The position numbers and the translations under genes are program-made. A stretch of DNA of 64,000 bases. It comes from Bacillus renqingensis (GTDB lineage Bacteria > Bacillota > Bacilli > Bacillales > Cytobacillaceae). The stretch spans positions 62,001-126,000 of the forward strand of contig NZ_JADDIU010000001.1 in the NCBI RefSeq assembly GCF_016464375.1, in the 5' to 3' direction. Below the pieces are notes generated by a model. That model was not told where the DNA came from. It searched no databases and was given only the letters and a program-made list of their open reading frames with translations. How positions within the stretch are numbered: position 1 is the first letter of the stretch; each line of letters begins with the position of its first letter. Positions 9,106 through 18,597 of this stretch are shown here, piece by piece.

Positions 9106-9151
9106 GTTGGTTGTTAAAAGGTAAGAAAGCATAAATTTTTCGACCTTGAGA

Positions 9152-9361
9152 ATTGTCTAGCTCCAGCGCCCTAGCGGCTAGTGTCCTTCGCGCTCCGCCC
9201 TACGATAAGTCAACATCGGTTCGCTGCGCTCACCGTGTTTCCTTTATCTCAGTTGGAGCACTCCACAAGGGAGGCTTCGACAGCATCAGCATCGCACGAA
9301 GGAAAAGCGGTAGCTTTTTCGAGGAGGCCATACGCCGCAGACCAGGGCGCTTGCGCTTTTC
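9152..9361. repeat. Dispersed intergenic repeat (Bacillaceae type)
   Basis: Begins GTCTAGCTCCAGCGCCCTAGCGGC and ends AGGGCGCTTGCGCTTTTCC, the typical ends of a common Bacillaceae intergenic repeat; the ends are partly complementary (CTCCAGCGCCCT against AGGGCGCTTGCG). A partial internal copy is at 405-500 and an end fragment at 63354-63375. It abuts the selB stop codon. Open frames through it are not genes. Confidence 0.7.
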
Positions 9362-11251
9362 CTATTTCCACACTCGTTTGTTTTCAACTCTTTTCGTTAG
9401 ACCTTTGGCATCCAATCTTTCTAAGAAAGGGATTATATATTTGCGGGATAGGTCGAGCACTTCTTTTGCTTCCGAAACCTCAAATTCTGAACCGGTATGG
9501 CTCCGCAGTTTTTTTACCGCTTCACGAAAGACTTCGCCTTCATAGGCGAACTGCTCATCCAACATCACAATCAGGCCCTGATCCTTAAGAAATCGTTTCA
9601 AATCAGCCTCAAGATGGTCAGGAATGCCTGCCTTGGAAAAATAATCGTTTAAATACCGAACCTTTAACCCGTCTCTTTTTAAATCCTTCAACATGTTTTC
9701 CGTCCGTTTTGCCCAGCTTTTCGGTACATGAGGGGTAAACTCAACCAAGGATACAAACTGTTCCCTTCGTTTAAATACCTGATTTTTTATCCCATTTTCA
9801 ATTACAAAATCCAACAGTGCCTTTGGGAACCTCTTTTCCATCGTTTGGATAAGCTCCGCCTTATTAACGCCAGCCTTCAACGAATGTTGTAAATGAAAAT
9901 CCCGTAATCGATCAAATATATCCTCTTCGATGGAATCGATTAATAGGCGAAGCGTGTACTCTTTATTATTATATCGAACAAACTCCTGAGCGGTTAGGTG
10001 TTCTGTCAAGGTTGCTTCATCAAGCGCTGTCCGCCTTATCAGCTCTGTCAGGGGCAGGCTTTTTGCCTCCATTAAGGCAGCCGTTATCCGCTCCTTTGGT
10101 GTGCCCATCTTTTTCTTTTCAAGCTCCTCTATCGTATGCTGGCCGAAGCGATATTTATTCCCTCGTGGATCAATCACCCAGCCGCCACCAATTGTTTCTT
10201 GCGGGCTGGGTCTTCGTAAAATAAACCGGTCGCCGCGTTTCGTTAGAATAGCCTCTTCCAGTCTAAGCTGACATAAGATTTCTCCGGTTTCCTCTTTGAC
10301 TTCATTGCGGTCAAAAAAAACGATTCTGCCCATGACTTCCGTTGTGCCTATATGCAGCTTGACCGGCATCCTTTGTTTGATCAAATGTTCAAGCTCAGCG
10401 ACGACCCGAATCGCCACATCCATACTCTTTGTTACGATAAAATGTTCCGAAGAAACGAGAACATCGCCGCGCTCAAGGTCCTCTTTGGATACCCCTGAAA
10501 GGTTAATGGCAGCACGCTGTCCCGCATAGGCTTTGGTTGCTGATTTATGGTGGACTTGAATTTGCCGAGCTCGAACTTCGATTCCCTTCGGCATAATGGT
10601 TAATGCTTGTCCTTCTTCCACGGCTCCTTCATAAACTGTACCGCGAACAACTGTCCCCTGACCTTTCACGGTAAATACCTGATCGATTGGCAGACGAAAA
10701 GGACCTTTTGCATCGCGCATTTCTTGTTTCTTCAGCGTCTCAATAATTAATTGTTTTATTTCATCAATTCCTTTATTTGATAAGCTGTCAACAAGAACAA
10801 CCGGAGCCTCTTCAAATACAGTTCCTGATAGCTCTCCCAAAATGTCATCCTTTACAAGTTCGATGAATTCTTCGTCCACACGGTCAATTTTTGTAATCGC
10901 GATAATTCCGTTTTGGATCCCTAAAAATTTTAAAATCTCCAGATGTTCGCTCGTTTGCGGCATTACCCCCTCATCGGCAGCGACGACGAGAACCACCAGG
11001 TCAATGCCAGCAACACCGGCAATCATTTGCCTTATAAACCGTTCATGTCCGGGAACATCAATGACCGAGATTTGAATTTCACGATCTTCATATAATGGAG
11101 CAAATCCGAGTTCAATGGAGATTTGACGTTCTTTTTCTTCTTTTAAGCGGTCTGTATCGACATTTGTTAATGCTTTTGTCAGCGATGTTTTTCCGTGGTC
11201 AATATGACCCGCCATTCCAATTGTAAAATACCGCTTTTCCAAGATTGACAC
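9362..11251 (-). CDS. selB: Selenocysteine-specific elongation factor SelB
   Basis: A 629-residue translational GTPase that brings Sec-tRNA(Sec) to UGA codons marked by a SECIS hairpin. The GTPase domain has [10 protein letters not shown] (P loop), DVPGHE (G3) and TKID (G4); two beta-barrel domains follow, then C-terminal winged-helix repeats that bind SECIS RNA (about residues 370-629). The annotated start is GTG at 11251, but it overlaps the ribosome site AAGAAGGTG; TTG at 11242, six bases after it, is a better start. A matching tRNA-Sec is at 51702-51798. selA, selD and a selenoprotein gene are not seen in the window. Confidence 0.95.
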   Translation of the reverse strand: MSILEKRYFTIGMAGHIDHGKTSLTKALTNVDTDRLKEEKERQISIELGFAPLYEDREIQISVIDVPGHERFIRQMIAGVAGIDLVVLVVAADEGVMPQTSEHLEILKFLGIQNGIIAITKIDRVDEEFIELVKDDILGELSGTVFEEAPVVLVDSLSNKGIDEIKQLIIETLKKQEMRDAKGPFRLPIDQVFTVKGQGTVVRGTVYEGAVEEGQALTIMPKGIEVRARQIQVHHKSATKAYAGQRAAINLSGVSKEDLERGDVLVSSEHFIVTKSMDVAIRVVAELEHLIKQRMPVKLHIGTTEVMGRIVFFDRNEVKEETGEILCQLRLEEAILTKRGDRFILRRPSPQETIGGGWVIDPRGNKYRFGQHTIEELEKKKMGTPKERITAALMEAKSLPLTELIRRTALDEATLTEHLTAQEFVRYNNKEYTLRLLIDSIEEDIFDRLRDFHLQHSLKAGVNKAELIQTMEKRFPKALLDFVIENGIKNQVFKRREQFVSLVEFTPHVPKSWAKRTENMLKDLKRDGLKVRYLNDYFSKAGIPDHLEADLKRFLKDQGLIVMLDEQFAYEGEVFREAVKKLRSHTGSEFEVSEAKEVLDLSRKYIIPFLERLDAKGLTKRVENKRVWK

Positions 11252-11350
11252 CTTCTTTATTGATTCTCTCCTTTACTGTAGCTTGAATGACTTGATAGTT
11301 CAAGAGAACATTTTTCAAACTGGGTTTGCGTTTTTTCCAGAACAAAACCG

Positions 11351-11379
11351 TTCACAAATTTGTATAAATGTATTATACT
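11351..11379 (+). promoter_or_regulatory. SigA promoter of mntH
   Basis: TTCACA (11351-11356), 17 bp, TATACT (11374-11379). Confidence 0.75.
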
Positions 11380-11389
11380 ATAAATATCG

Positions 11390-11410
11390 ATTTGCATTAA
11401 GGCAACTTTT
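11390..11410 (+). promoter_or_regulatory. Probable MntR operator
   Basis: TTTGCATTAAGGCAACTTT lies just downstream of the -10 box and closely resembles the known MntR box of B. subtilis mntH (TTTGC..nAAGGnAA). Manganese-loaded MntR would block transcription from this position. Confidence 0.75.
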
Positions 11411-11464
11411 ATTGATTGATGAACAAACGTTGCCTACACGAAAAGATAGAAAGGATGGTATCTT

Positions 11465-12769
11465 ATGAGCCAACCAAATTTACTTGCTATTGAAAAGGCT
11501 CAGGCTGCTGAGCAACGGACCGTTTCAGCCGCTAGGGATGCCATTGATGGAAAAGTTAAAGGCATCCGTGCGTTATTACCATTTATTGGACCCGCGTTTA
11601 TTGCATCGATTGCCTATGTTGACCCGGGGAATTTTGCTACAAACATCCAGAGCGGTGCCCGCTTTGGCTACAAAATGCTTTGGGTTATTGTGTTAGCCAA
11701 CTTAATGGCAATGCTTCTGCAAAATATGTCAGGTAAATTAGGGATTGCAACCGGGAAAAACTTACCTGAGGTTTGTCGTGAATATATGCCGAAATGGTTA
11801 ACGATTATCATGTGGATTGTTTCAGAACTTGCGGCAATGGCAACTGATCTAGCCGAATTTATAGGCGCAACACTCGCCTTAAATTTATTAGCCGGGATTC
11901 CGATGCTTTATGCGGTCATTATTACCGGGATTGTCACGTATTTTATTTTAACACTTGAGAAATATGGATTCCGGCCATTAGAAAAATTTATTGCCGCTTT
12001 TGCGATACTGATTAGCTTATGTTACTTAGTGGAGACAATCCTTTCGAAACCGGAAATAAGCCAAATTGCCTATCACAGTGTTGTACCCTGGCTTGGCAAC
12101 AAAGAAAGCATTATGCTTGCGGTTGGGGTGATCGGTGCGACCGTTATGCCCCATGCGATTTATTTGCATTCCAGCTTAACACAAAGACGAATCATACCAC
12201 GCAACGATATTGAAAAAATAAAGATTCAAAGATACAGTACCATCGAAATTTTGATTGCCATGACTTTAGCAGGGTTTGTTAACCTGGCCATGATGTATAT
12301 GGCGGCTTCCGTATTTCATACATCTGGACAAAGTGACATTGCCGACCTCACAACGGCTTATCATACGCTCACTCCGCTGCTCGGTTCTGCTGCAGCCAGC
12401 GTATTCTTGATTTCACTGTTAGCCTCTGGGATTTCCAGTTCTGTTGTCGGAACAATGGCAGGGCAAGTCATTATGCAGGGATTTGTCGGGTTTACGATTC
12501 CTGTCTGGCTCCGCCGCCTTGTAACGATGCTGCCGAGCGTAATTATTGTTGCCATGGGAGCAGATCCAACATTAACACTGATTATCAGTCAGGTCATTCT
12601 AAGCATTGTGCTGCCGTTCCCTATCATTGCATTGATTTACTTTACGCAAAAGAAAGAATTAATGGGCGTATTAACCAATAAACGCATCACAACCATTCTT
12701 TCCAGTTTGTTTGCGGTTATTATCTTAAGCTTAAACGTTTGGCTGGTTGTTCAGACAATCGCAGGATAG
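11465..12769 (+). CDS. mntH: Nramp-family manganese/divalent metal:proton symporter
   Basis: A 434-residue polytopic membrane protein importing Mn2+ (and Fe2+) with protons. The first membrane helix carries the metal-binding DPGN motif (IAYVDPGNFATNIQSGA, near residue 54), and the MPHAIYLHSSL motif in helix 6 supplies the conserved Met-Pro-His. Length and about 11 membrane segments fit MntH. ATG at 11465 follows AAAGGATGG. The promoter carries a likely MntR box, so expression is expected only in low manganese. Confidence 0.95.
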   Translation: MSQPNLLAIEKAQAAEQRTVSAARDAIDGKVKGIRALLPFIGPAFIASIAYVDPGNFATNIQSGARFGYKMLWVIVLANLMAMLLQNMSGKLGIATGKNLPEVCREYMPKWLTIIMWIVSELAAMATDLAEFIGATLALNLLAGIPMLYAVIITGIVTYFILTLEKYGFRPLEKFIAAFAILISLCYLVETILSKPEISQIAYHSVVPWLGNKESIMLAVGVIGATVMPHAIYLHSSLTQRRIIPRNDIEKIKIQRYSTIEILIAMTLAGFVNLAMMYMAASVFHTSGQSDIADLTTAYHTLTPLLGSAAASVFLISLLASGISSSVVGTMAGQVIMQGFVGFTIPVWLRRLVTMLPSVIIVAMGADPTLTLIISQVILSIVLPFPIIALIYFTQKKELMGVLTNKRITTILSSLFAVIILSLNVWLVVQTIAG

Positions 12770-12816
12770 AAAAAGCCGAAGTTTTGCCTGTTAGAGGTAA
12801 AACTTCGGCTTTTTTA
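12770..12816 (+). terminator. Terminator after mntH
   Basis: AAAAGCCGAAGTTTTGCC and GGTAAAACTTCGGCTTTTTT form a long stem followed by T residues. Confidence 0.9.
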
Positions 12817-12860
12817 TGTGATTTTTATAAAATTCTCCAGGCACAGTCCTATATTAGGAA

Positions 12861-12920
12861 ATATATCAGCGTTTTTTGAGATATATCTGCGATTTTTGAG
12901 ATTTATCGGCAAAACTGACC
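12861..12920. repeat. Three imperfect 20-bp tandem units
   Basis: Units start at 12861, 12881 and 12901 (ATATATCAGCGTTTTTTGAG, ATATATCTGCGATTTTTGAG, then a diverged third). No gene covers them. The role is unknown. Confidence 0.7.
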
Positions 12921-12964
12921 TCTATCATAATCGTATCACTTCTTATATTTTTTTAATCATACTT

Positions 12965-13558
12965 TTATTTTTCAAGCTGAATCTCCCCTTGTGAGAGGTG
13001 AGAAACTTGGTTAAATGACTTGATTTCCCAGCAGTTTTCACAATATTGAATTTCATTGATACAGGCATTTTGTATTTTTGTCTTGCCGTATCCTAATTCA
13101 CCGTTTGATAACTGGGCAAGAATCGAATTGATTACTGCACCATGGGCAACAAGGAGTACCTTTTGATCCTTATATTTTTGATTTATCTTTTCCAGGCCTG
13201 CCATAATTCGGTTGGTGAAAGCCGATATCCCTTCTTGATTAGGGTATTGATGGTTAGGAAATGCGACACGTCTTTCCTCAAGCGTCATTCCTTCCGCATC
13301 GCCAAAATATTTCTCTTTAAAATCGTCCATTTCGACAAGAGGAATATTCAAGCTTTCGTTTATTATTTCTGCAGTACGTCTAGCTCTTTTTAAGGGGCTT
13401 GTAATAATGACATCCCAATCAGAGTGTTTTAAAAATTGACCGCTTTCCTTAGCTTGTTGAATCCCCTTTGCATTTAATGGAATATCTGTAGTCCCCTGTA
13501 ATCTACCCGCTGCATTCCAATCCGTTTCTCCATGCCGTACAATGCAAATTGTTGTCAT
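12965..13558 (-). CDS. Histidine phosphatase family protein (phosphoglycerate mutase-like)
   Basis: A 197-residue protein of the branch that transfers phosphate through a catalytic histidine. The RHG motif is at the N-terminus (TICIVRHGETDWN), followed by RLQGTTDIPLN, the second basic pair in SPLKRARRTAEI, the acidic EKYFGDAEGM segment, and the second catalytic histidine in VLLVAHGAVI. It resembles PhoE/YhfR-type broad phosphatases rather than true glycolytic mutases. ATG follows GAAAGGATAG. Monocistronic by its surroundings. The substrate is unknown. Confidence 0.88.
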   Translation of the reverse strand: MTTICIVRHGETDWNAAGRLQGTTDIPLNAKGIQQAKESGQFLKHSDWDVIITSPLKRARRTAEIINESLNIPLVEMDDFKEKYFGDAEGMTLEERRVAFPNHQYPNQEGISAFTNRIMAGLEKINQKYKDQKVLLVAHGAVINSILAQLSNGELGYGKTKIQNACINEIQYCENCWEIKSFNQVSHLSQGEIQLEK

Positions 13559-13611
13559 TAACTACTATCCTTTCAAAACTATATTTTTCTCATTGTACAT
13601 AATATACCATA

Positions 13612-13643
13612 AAAAAAGCGAATCATTATCATTCGCTTTTTGG
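13612..13643. terminator. Terminator downstream of sbcC
   Basis: AAAAAGCGAAT and ATTCGCTTTTT arms with T tracts on both strands; on the minus strand it ends the sbcDC operon. Confidence 0.8.
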
Positions 13644-13673
13644 CTCTAATTGGTTGGAATGATCGCCGCTGCT

Positions 13674-16600
13674 CTAATTTGTAAATATAAATTCCGTCCG
13701 ACTGCCGGTTTGCCCGGCAATAACCTCAAGTCTTGCGTCAATCCGCTCTTTTAATTCCGGGACGTGAGAGATAATGCCTACCAAACGGCCGCTGTTTTGT
13801 ATATCCATCAATGCCTCAATTGCCTGGTCGAGTGATTCAGGGTCAAGTGTCCCAAACCCTTCATCGATGAACATGGTTTCTAATGAAACGCCACCCGCGT
13901 AATTTTGCACGACATCTGCCAGCCCAAGTGCCAATGATAATGAGGCCTTAAAGCTTTCCCCGCCGGATAAGGTTTTTACATGGCGTTCTTGCCCGGTATA
14001 TTGGTCAAACACGAGCAGCTCCAAACCGCTTTGGGCATTCCCCTTTGCCCGGTCTGTTTTTCGCAAAAGCTGGAAGCGACCGGATGTCATTTTTCGCAAG
14101 CGCACATTTGCTTCTCGTAAAATATCATCCAAAAAGGAAGCCAGTACATAACGTTCAAACGTAATTCGGAAGCTGTTTTGCCCCTTCGTAATCTCATATA
14201 AATGACCAATCAGCTTATAGCGCTCCTCCAGCACCCTCATTGACACATTCAACTGCTCGATACGATCATAAATCTCTTCATTATTACGTCTTTTAACAAA
14301 AAGGTCTGTTCGTCTAGCAGTTAAACTATCCAGCTCATTCTCACACTTTGCCAGCTCCTGTTTAAGCCCCTCTACATCAGGGGGTTTCACATCTTTTAAC
14401 ATTTCGCTTAATTCGAAAAGACGATCAGAAACCGAACGTACTTCTTCACGGTAGCTGCGAATTTCTGCTTCGAGTTTTTGAACACCTGTTTCAGGAAGCT
14501 TTGAACGATGATACACCGAATAATTCTCAAACCCTTGTTCTGCGAGTTTGTTCTTGAACGACTGACGTTCTAACAGGAGCTCCTGCTGCTTGGCAGTGAC
14601 AAATTCATTCGCATCCACTAACCTTGCTGATTCAGCGGCCTGTTTTTCTTTAACGGCCTGAACCCGTTTTTCGGCATCCTCAAGTTGTTTCACCATTAAT
14701 ATGTGACGTTCCTTTAATCCAGTCAATGTTTTTTCATACTCAGTCACAGAGCGAAGATTTTCCGGAATGATAGACATCATTCTGGTAAGATTTGTTTTCT
14801 TCTCCGTAAATTGTACTGTTAACTTCGTTACATCTTCCGCCAATTGCTGAAGCAGCTTTTGCAGCTCCATCTTCTCCGTTTCCTTCTTTGCCAGCTCATT
14901 CGAAACCTGTTCAAGCTGTCTTATCTGTTCCGCTAATTTCTTTTGCATAAGAGCAAGATTTTTTTGGGCTGAACTTACTTCCGTTTTTACCAACAGGGCA
15001 TTTGTTTCCGAAAAATCAGCCCGATGCGCCCTAATTTCCGAGAGGATTTCATCTAAAGCCTCCCGCTGATTCTTTTCGACAGACTGGCATTGATAAAGCT
15101 CTTTCTCATCCCTCGACTTTTCTTGTTCCCATTTGACAGCTTGTGCTTTAGCTGCTTTCAAGTCCTCTTCATTTGGAACCCGATCAGCCAGTTGGCTTGC
15201 TGGGGACGGATGATGCTCCGAACCGCAAACAGGGCATGCTTCCCCTGCTTGAAGCCCTGCTGCTAAAAGCGATGCCTGACCATGAAGCCATTTCTGCTCC
15301 AGGTCCTCAACCAGTGCTTTCGCATCGGTTAATTTAGCCATCGTATTTTTAAAACGTGCAGTACTTAGACGTAGATTTTTTTTTGCCGTTTGATAACGTT
15401 CCTGCAATCGAACAAATTTTTCTAAGCGATCCAGTTCATCCTGAAACCTCTCAATCTTCCTTTCATTTTCAACATAGGTTAATTGACCTTTTTCAATTTC
15501 CGCCTTTTTCTGTAAAAGACAACGAAGTCTTTCTTCTAATTGTGCCAGATTCTTTTCGGACAAAGTGTATTTATTTTTAGCTGTAGTTAATGAAGCTTCT
15601 ACTGCGGCCGTTTCCTTCGCTAATGATGCAAACGAATAAACATCGTCCTTCATATTCACTAAATGATTGATTTCATTGAGGAGTAACTGCCGCTCTCCCT
15701 CACGTTCAAGCTCTCTTTTCAGCTGTTCTTCATGCTGCTTAGTAAGACTATCCAATTTTTCGATAGCAGCCTTAATGGTCTGAACATTTTCATCTGCTTG
15801 GTCTACCTCCCGTTTTAAACGGTGGCATAGTTCTTCTTGTTGTGCTAAAAGTGCCGCTTTTTGCGCTCGCTGAACTTGCTTTTCCTTGTCAGCGAATTGG
15901 TCCGCTTGTGATACAAGTCGACTCTTTTTCTCCTTTAATTCAGCCATCGTTTGCAATTGTTTAAGGATGGTATTTGCTTCAAAAAGCTGAGTCTTTAATT
16001 TGTCCTGCTCCCTAACCTTTTCTTTCAATTCACTGTCCAGTTGCTTAAGCAGTTCTGAAAGCCCGGTGATTTCTTCCTTTAGCAGCGGCATGATCATCGT
16101 ATCATTCTCACTGCCTGCCTCTAAGTATTCCCGAAGTTCGTCGTTTGTCACGGCTTGAATCCGTCGAATGGCTTCATTGCGAGATTGAACTTGAGCTTCA
16201 ACCGAATTCTTAAGCTCTGTTACTTCTTCTTTCAGCTTATCCTCTACCATTTTAAAAATCTGTGTATGAAATAATCTCTGCAAAATGACTTCCTTCTCTT
16301 TACTGTCGGATGTCAACAGCTTGCGGAATTCCCCTTGGGGAATCATCAGAATCTGCCGGAATTGGTTAGCGTCAATTAACATGATTTCTTTAATCTTTTC
16401 CTCGACATCGGTGATTTTCGCTGCCAACAGTTTTCGTTCGCCATCAGGTCCCCAGCTGTAAATTTGCGCTTTTGCCCCAATTTGTGTATAGCCATCGCCC
16501 TTGTCTTTTTTCTTCATCTGCTGTGGTGATCTTGTAATCGAATAAACTTGATTGCGTAATGAAAAATCTAGTGAAACCTCAGTTAATAAGTGATCGCTGG

Positions 16601-16811
16601 CAAATTGGCTCCGAAGTTCAGGACCATTGCGATCTTCACCGCTGGCTTTTCCGTAAATGGCATAACTAATGGCATCAAAAATGGTGGTCTTTCCGGAACC
16701 AGTTTTTCCGGAAATGACAAACATAGTCCGATTGCCAAGCTTGGTGAAATCAATACACTCCGTTTCCGCATAAGGACCAAACGCTTGCATTGTCAGTCTT
16801 AACGGTCTCAT
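13674..16811 (-). CDS. sbcC: Nuclease SbcCD, ATPase subunit C (Rad50-like)
   Basis: A 1045-residue SMC-like ATPase that with SbcD opens and degrades hairpin and blocked DNA ends. N-terminal Walker A is ISGKTGSGKTTIFDA (near 35-48). Two long coiled coils flank a zinc hook CPVC near residue 524. The C-terminus has the ABC signature LSGGESFKASLSLALGLADV and Walker B MFIDEGFGTLD. ATG at 16811 overlaps the sbcD stop by 4 bp (translational coupling). Transcribed as sbcD-sbcC. Confidence 0.95.
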   Translation of the reverse strand: MRPLRLTMQAFGPYAETECIDFTKLGNRTMFVISGKTGSGKTTIFDAISYAIYGKASGEDRNGPELRSQFASDHLLTEVSLDFSLRNQVYSITRSPQQMKKKDKGDGYTQIGAKAQIYSWGPDGERKLLAAKITDVEEKIKEIMLIDANQFRQILMIPQGEFRKLLTSDSKEKEVILQRLFHTQIFKMVEDKLKEEVTELKNSVEAQVQSRNEAIRRIQAVTNDELREYLEAGSENDTMIMPLLKEEITGLSELLKQLDSELKEKVREQDKLKTQLFEANTILKQLQTMAELKEKKSRLVSQADQFADKEKQVQRAQKAALLAQQEELCHRLKREVDQADENVQTIKAAIEKLDSLTKQHEEQLKRELEREGERQLLLNEINHLVNMKDDVYSFASLAKETAAVEASLTTAKNKYTLSEKNLAQLEERLRCLLQKKAEIEKGQLTYVENERKIERFQDELDRLEKFVRLQERYQTAKKNLRLSTARFKNTMAKLTDAKALVEDLEQKWLHGQASLLAAGLQAGEACPVCGSEHHPSPASQLADRVPNEEDLKAAKAQAVKWEQEKSRDEKELYQCQSVEKNQREALDEILSEIRAHRADFSETNALLVKTEVSSAQKNLALMQKKLAEQIRQLEQVSNELAKKETEKMELQKLLQQLAEDVTKLTVQFTEKKTNLTRMMSIIPENLRSVTEYEKTLTGLKERHILMVKQLEDAEKRVQAVKEKQAAESARLVDANEFVTAKQQELLLERQSFKNKLAEQGFENYSVYHRSKLPETGVQKLEAEIRSYREEVRSVSDRLFELSEMLKDVKPPDVEGLKQELAKCENELDSLTARRTDLFVKRRNNEEIYDRIEQLNVSMRVLEERYKLIGHLYEITKGQNSFRITFERYVLASFLDDILREANVRLRKMTSGRFQLLRKTDRAKGNAQSGLELLVFDQYTGQERHVKTLSGGESFKASLSLALGLADVVQNYAGGVSLETMFIDEGFGTLDPESLDQAIEALMDIQNSGRLVGIISHVPELKERIDARLEVIAGQTGSRTEFIFTN

Positions 16812-17956
16812 TTTACGGCACCCTCCCCTCTTAATACCTTCTCAATAATTTCAGCCATCGCCGCTTTTTTATCGGGTGAAAATTCAGCAGTCGTCATTTC
16901 AGTATAAAACTGTTCAAATAGTTCGATCTCTGATTTTTTCTCACTCCGGGCTGCACGAAGGACTTGTTTCTTCTTCCTATCGATAACATCGATTTTTCGT
17001 TCAAGATGCAGTACATTTGGGTAGACTTGCCGTAATTTATTGATAGGGTCCATTAAGGTACCTTCATCAAGCAGGGTAATTTTTAAATAATCATTCGTCC
17101 GTTCTTTCTCGTAAAATTGCGGATCCAGTAACTCGTCCATATAGCCTTCGAGCTCACGCATATCATGAGTTGGAGTAAGCGTTCGGTATCGGTGAGTAAA
17201 TTGTCCCTTCCCGTCCATTTCAATGATCGCGATAGATTTCTTTTGCTTAGCCTCGGAAAAAGAATATTTTAATAACGAACCGGAATATTTCACTCTTGAA
17301 TGATGAATAGCATCCGGACTATGTAGGTGACCAAGTGCCGTATAGGAAAATGGTGCAAACAATTCAGCCGCAACACAACCGGAACCTCCGACAGATAATA
17401 TACGCTCAGAATCAGAAGTTTGACCGCCTAATACAAACGCATGTCCAACAAGGACGTTCGGTTCATTTGGATTGATAGTTTCTTCTATCTTTCCAATTAA
17501 TGCCTTCATGGCATCTTGATGGGTGTGAATTGAATCATCCTCCAGCAGCTGGCGGACAATGCCCGGTTCTGTATATGGTAGGAGATAAAAGTTGACACCG
17601 TTAATCGTAAAAGGCATGAAATTGGTTGATAGTTTACCAGATAAATAGAATTGGCTGTGCCTGTACCATGAGCTGCCAAATGAAAGGCGCTCGGCACTAT
17701 CATGGTTCCCGGCAATCGCCACAAGCGGCGTTTTTAATTCAACGTTGATGGTAAATAAAATTTCGTCAAGCAGTTCAACTGCATCTGTCGGCGGGATGGA
17801 ACGATCATAAAGGTCACCAGCAATGACGACAGCATCCGGCTGCTCCTCACGAACGACCTCGATAAATTGGTGCAACACTTCCCGTTGTTCAGCAGTCATA
17901 TAGACACCATGAACTAATTTTCCTAAATGCCAATCGGCTGTATGGATAAATTTCAT
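16808..17956 (-). CDS. sbcD: Nuclease SbcCD, exonuclease subunit D (Mre11-like)
   Basis: A 382-residue calcineurin-like phosphoesterase with the metal motifs HTADWHLGK (residues 5-13), AGDLYDR, AGNHDS and GHLHSP. With SbcC it forms the ATP-dependent Mn2+ nuclease for DNA ends. The open frame extends to 18016, but MKFIHTADWHLGK at 17956 is chosen because AAAGGTGAT sits directly upstream and the extra residues do not resemble the family. A tandem ATG at 17959 is equally possible. It overlaps sbcC. Confidence 0.94.
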   Translation of the reverse strand: MKFIHTADWHLGKLVHGVYMTAEQREVLHQFIEVVREEQPDAVVIAGDLYDRSIPPTDAVELLDEILFTINVELKTPLVAIAGNHDSAERLSFGSSWYRHSQFYLSGKLSTNFMPFTINGVNFYLLPYTEPGIVRQLLEDDSIHTHQDAMKALIGKIEETINPNEPNVLVGHAFVLGGQTSDSERILSVGGSGCVAAELFAPFSYTALGHLHSPDAIHHSRVKYSGSLLKYSFSEAKQKKSIAIIEMDGKGQFTHRYRTLTPTHDMRELEGYMDELLDPQFYEKERTNDYLKITLLDEGTLMDPINKLRQVYPNVLHLERKIDVIDRKKKQVLRAARSEKKSEIELFEQFYTEMTTAEFSPDKKAAMAEIIEKVLRGEGAVK

Positions 17957-18052
17957 CATATCACCTTTTTTTGATAAAATACGATTTTTCTCAATATATC
18001 TATTATAACAAACCACGGTTTTGTAGCATTGACAAAAATAATTTTACCCATT

Positions 18053-18088
18053 AAAAAAACAGTCCGGTAATAAAACCGGACTGTTATC
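18053..18088 (-). terminator. Terminator after the cold shock gene
   Basis: AACAGTCCGGT and ACCGGACTGTT arms; on the minus strand the stem is followed by a TTTTTTT run. Confidence 0.85.
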
Positions 18089-18102
18089 GTTAGTGTGAGA
18101 AA

Positions 18103-18303
18103 TTACCTTTTTTGTACGTTAGCAGCTTGTGGCCCACGAGCTCCTTCAACAACTTCGAAAGAAACTTCTTGACCTTCTTCTAAAGTTTTAAAACCCTCAG
18201 TTTGGATTGCTGAGTAATGAACGAATACGTCGTTACCGTCTTCTCCTTCGATGAATCCGAAACCTTTTTCTGAGTTAAACCATTTTACCTTACCGTTTTT
18301 CAT
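18103..18303 (-). CDS. Cold shock protein (CspA family)
   Basis: A 66-residue single cold-shock domain that binds single-stranded RNA and DNA and acts as an RNA chaperone. RNP1 (KGFGFIE, residues 13-19) and RNP2 (VFVHYSAI, residues 26-33) are intact and length is typical of CspB/C/D. ATG follows AGGAGG. The promoter lies about 150 bases upstream, leaving a long untranslated leader as is usual for cold-inducible csp genes, which suggests post-transcriptional cold control. Which paralogue it is cannot be decided. Confidence 0.95.
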   Translation of the reverse strand: MKNGKVKWFNSEKGFGFIEGEDGNDVFVHYSAIQTEGFKTLEEGQEVSFEVVEGARGPQAANVQKR

Positions 18304-18484
18304 GAAAAAAAATCCTCCTATTGGCCAGTACAGCCATGTTTAAAATTCACCAAATTACAACGTATCTAGCTTTACTTTCATTACCTTATCCAAACATCGG
18401 TATAACTTTGAACAAGCTTAACATATAAATCTAATAACGTGTAACGGCTGATTAAAATTTAACATTTCTTTGCAGTAATGTCAA
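18304..18484 (-). promoter_or_regulatory. csp promoter and long 5' leader
   Basis: On the minus strand TTGACA (18479-18484), 17 bp, TAAATT (18456-18461). The leader of about 145 bases has no open frame and is a candidate thermosensing UTR. The remaining 18485-18597 shows nothing recognisable. Confidence 0.65.
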
Positions 18485-18597
18485 GAAAGGGCGAGCGACA
18501 TAAACTGACACTATTCTACTTTGTTTTTAAGAAAATATATCCGTTTAATAAAACCCTTTCTAAGACATTCATGAATTTTGTCTGATTTTGGCGGAAT

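Noticed and set aside
9153-9588. Two long plus-strand open frames (130 and 135 codons) over the repeat and the selB 3' end
   Set aside because: They lie in a repeat and opposite the well-supported selB coding strand; no ribosome site and low-complexity composition.
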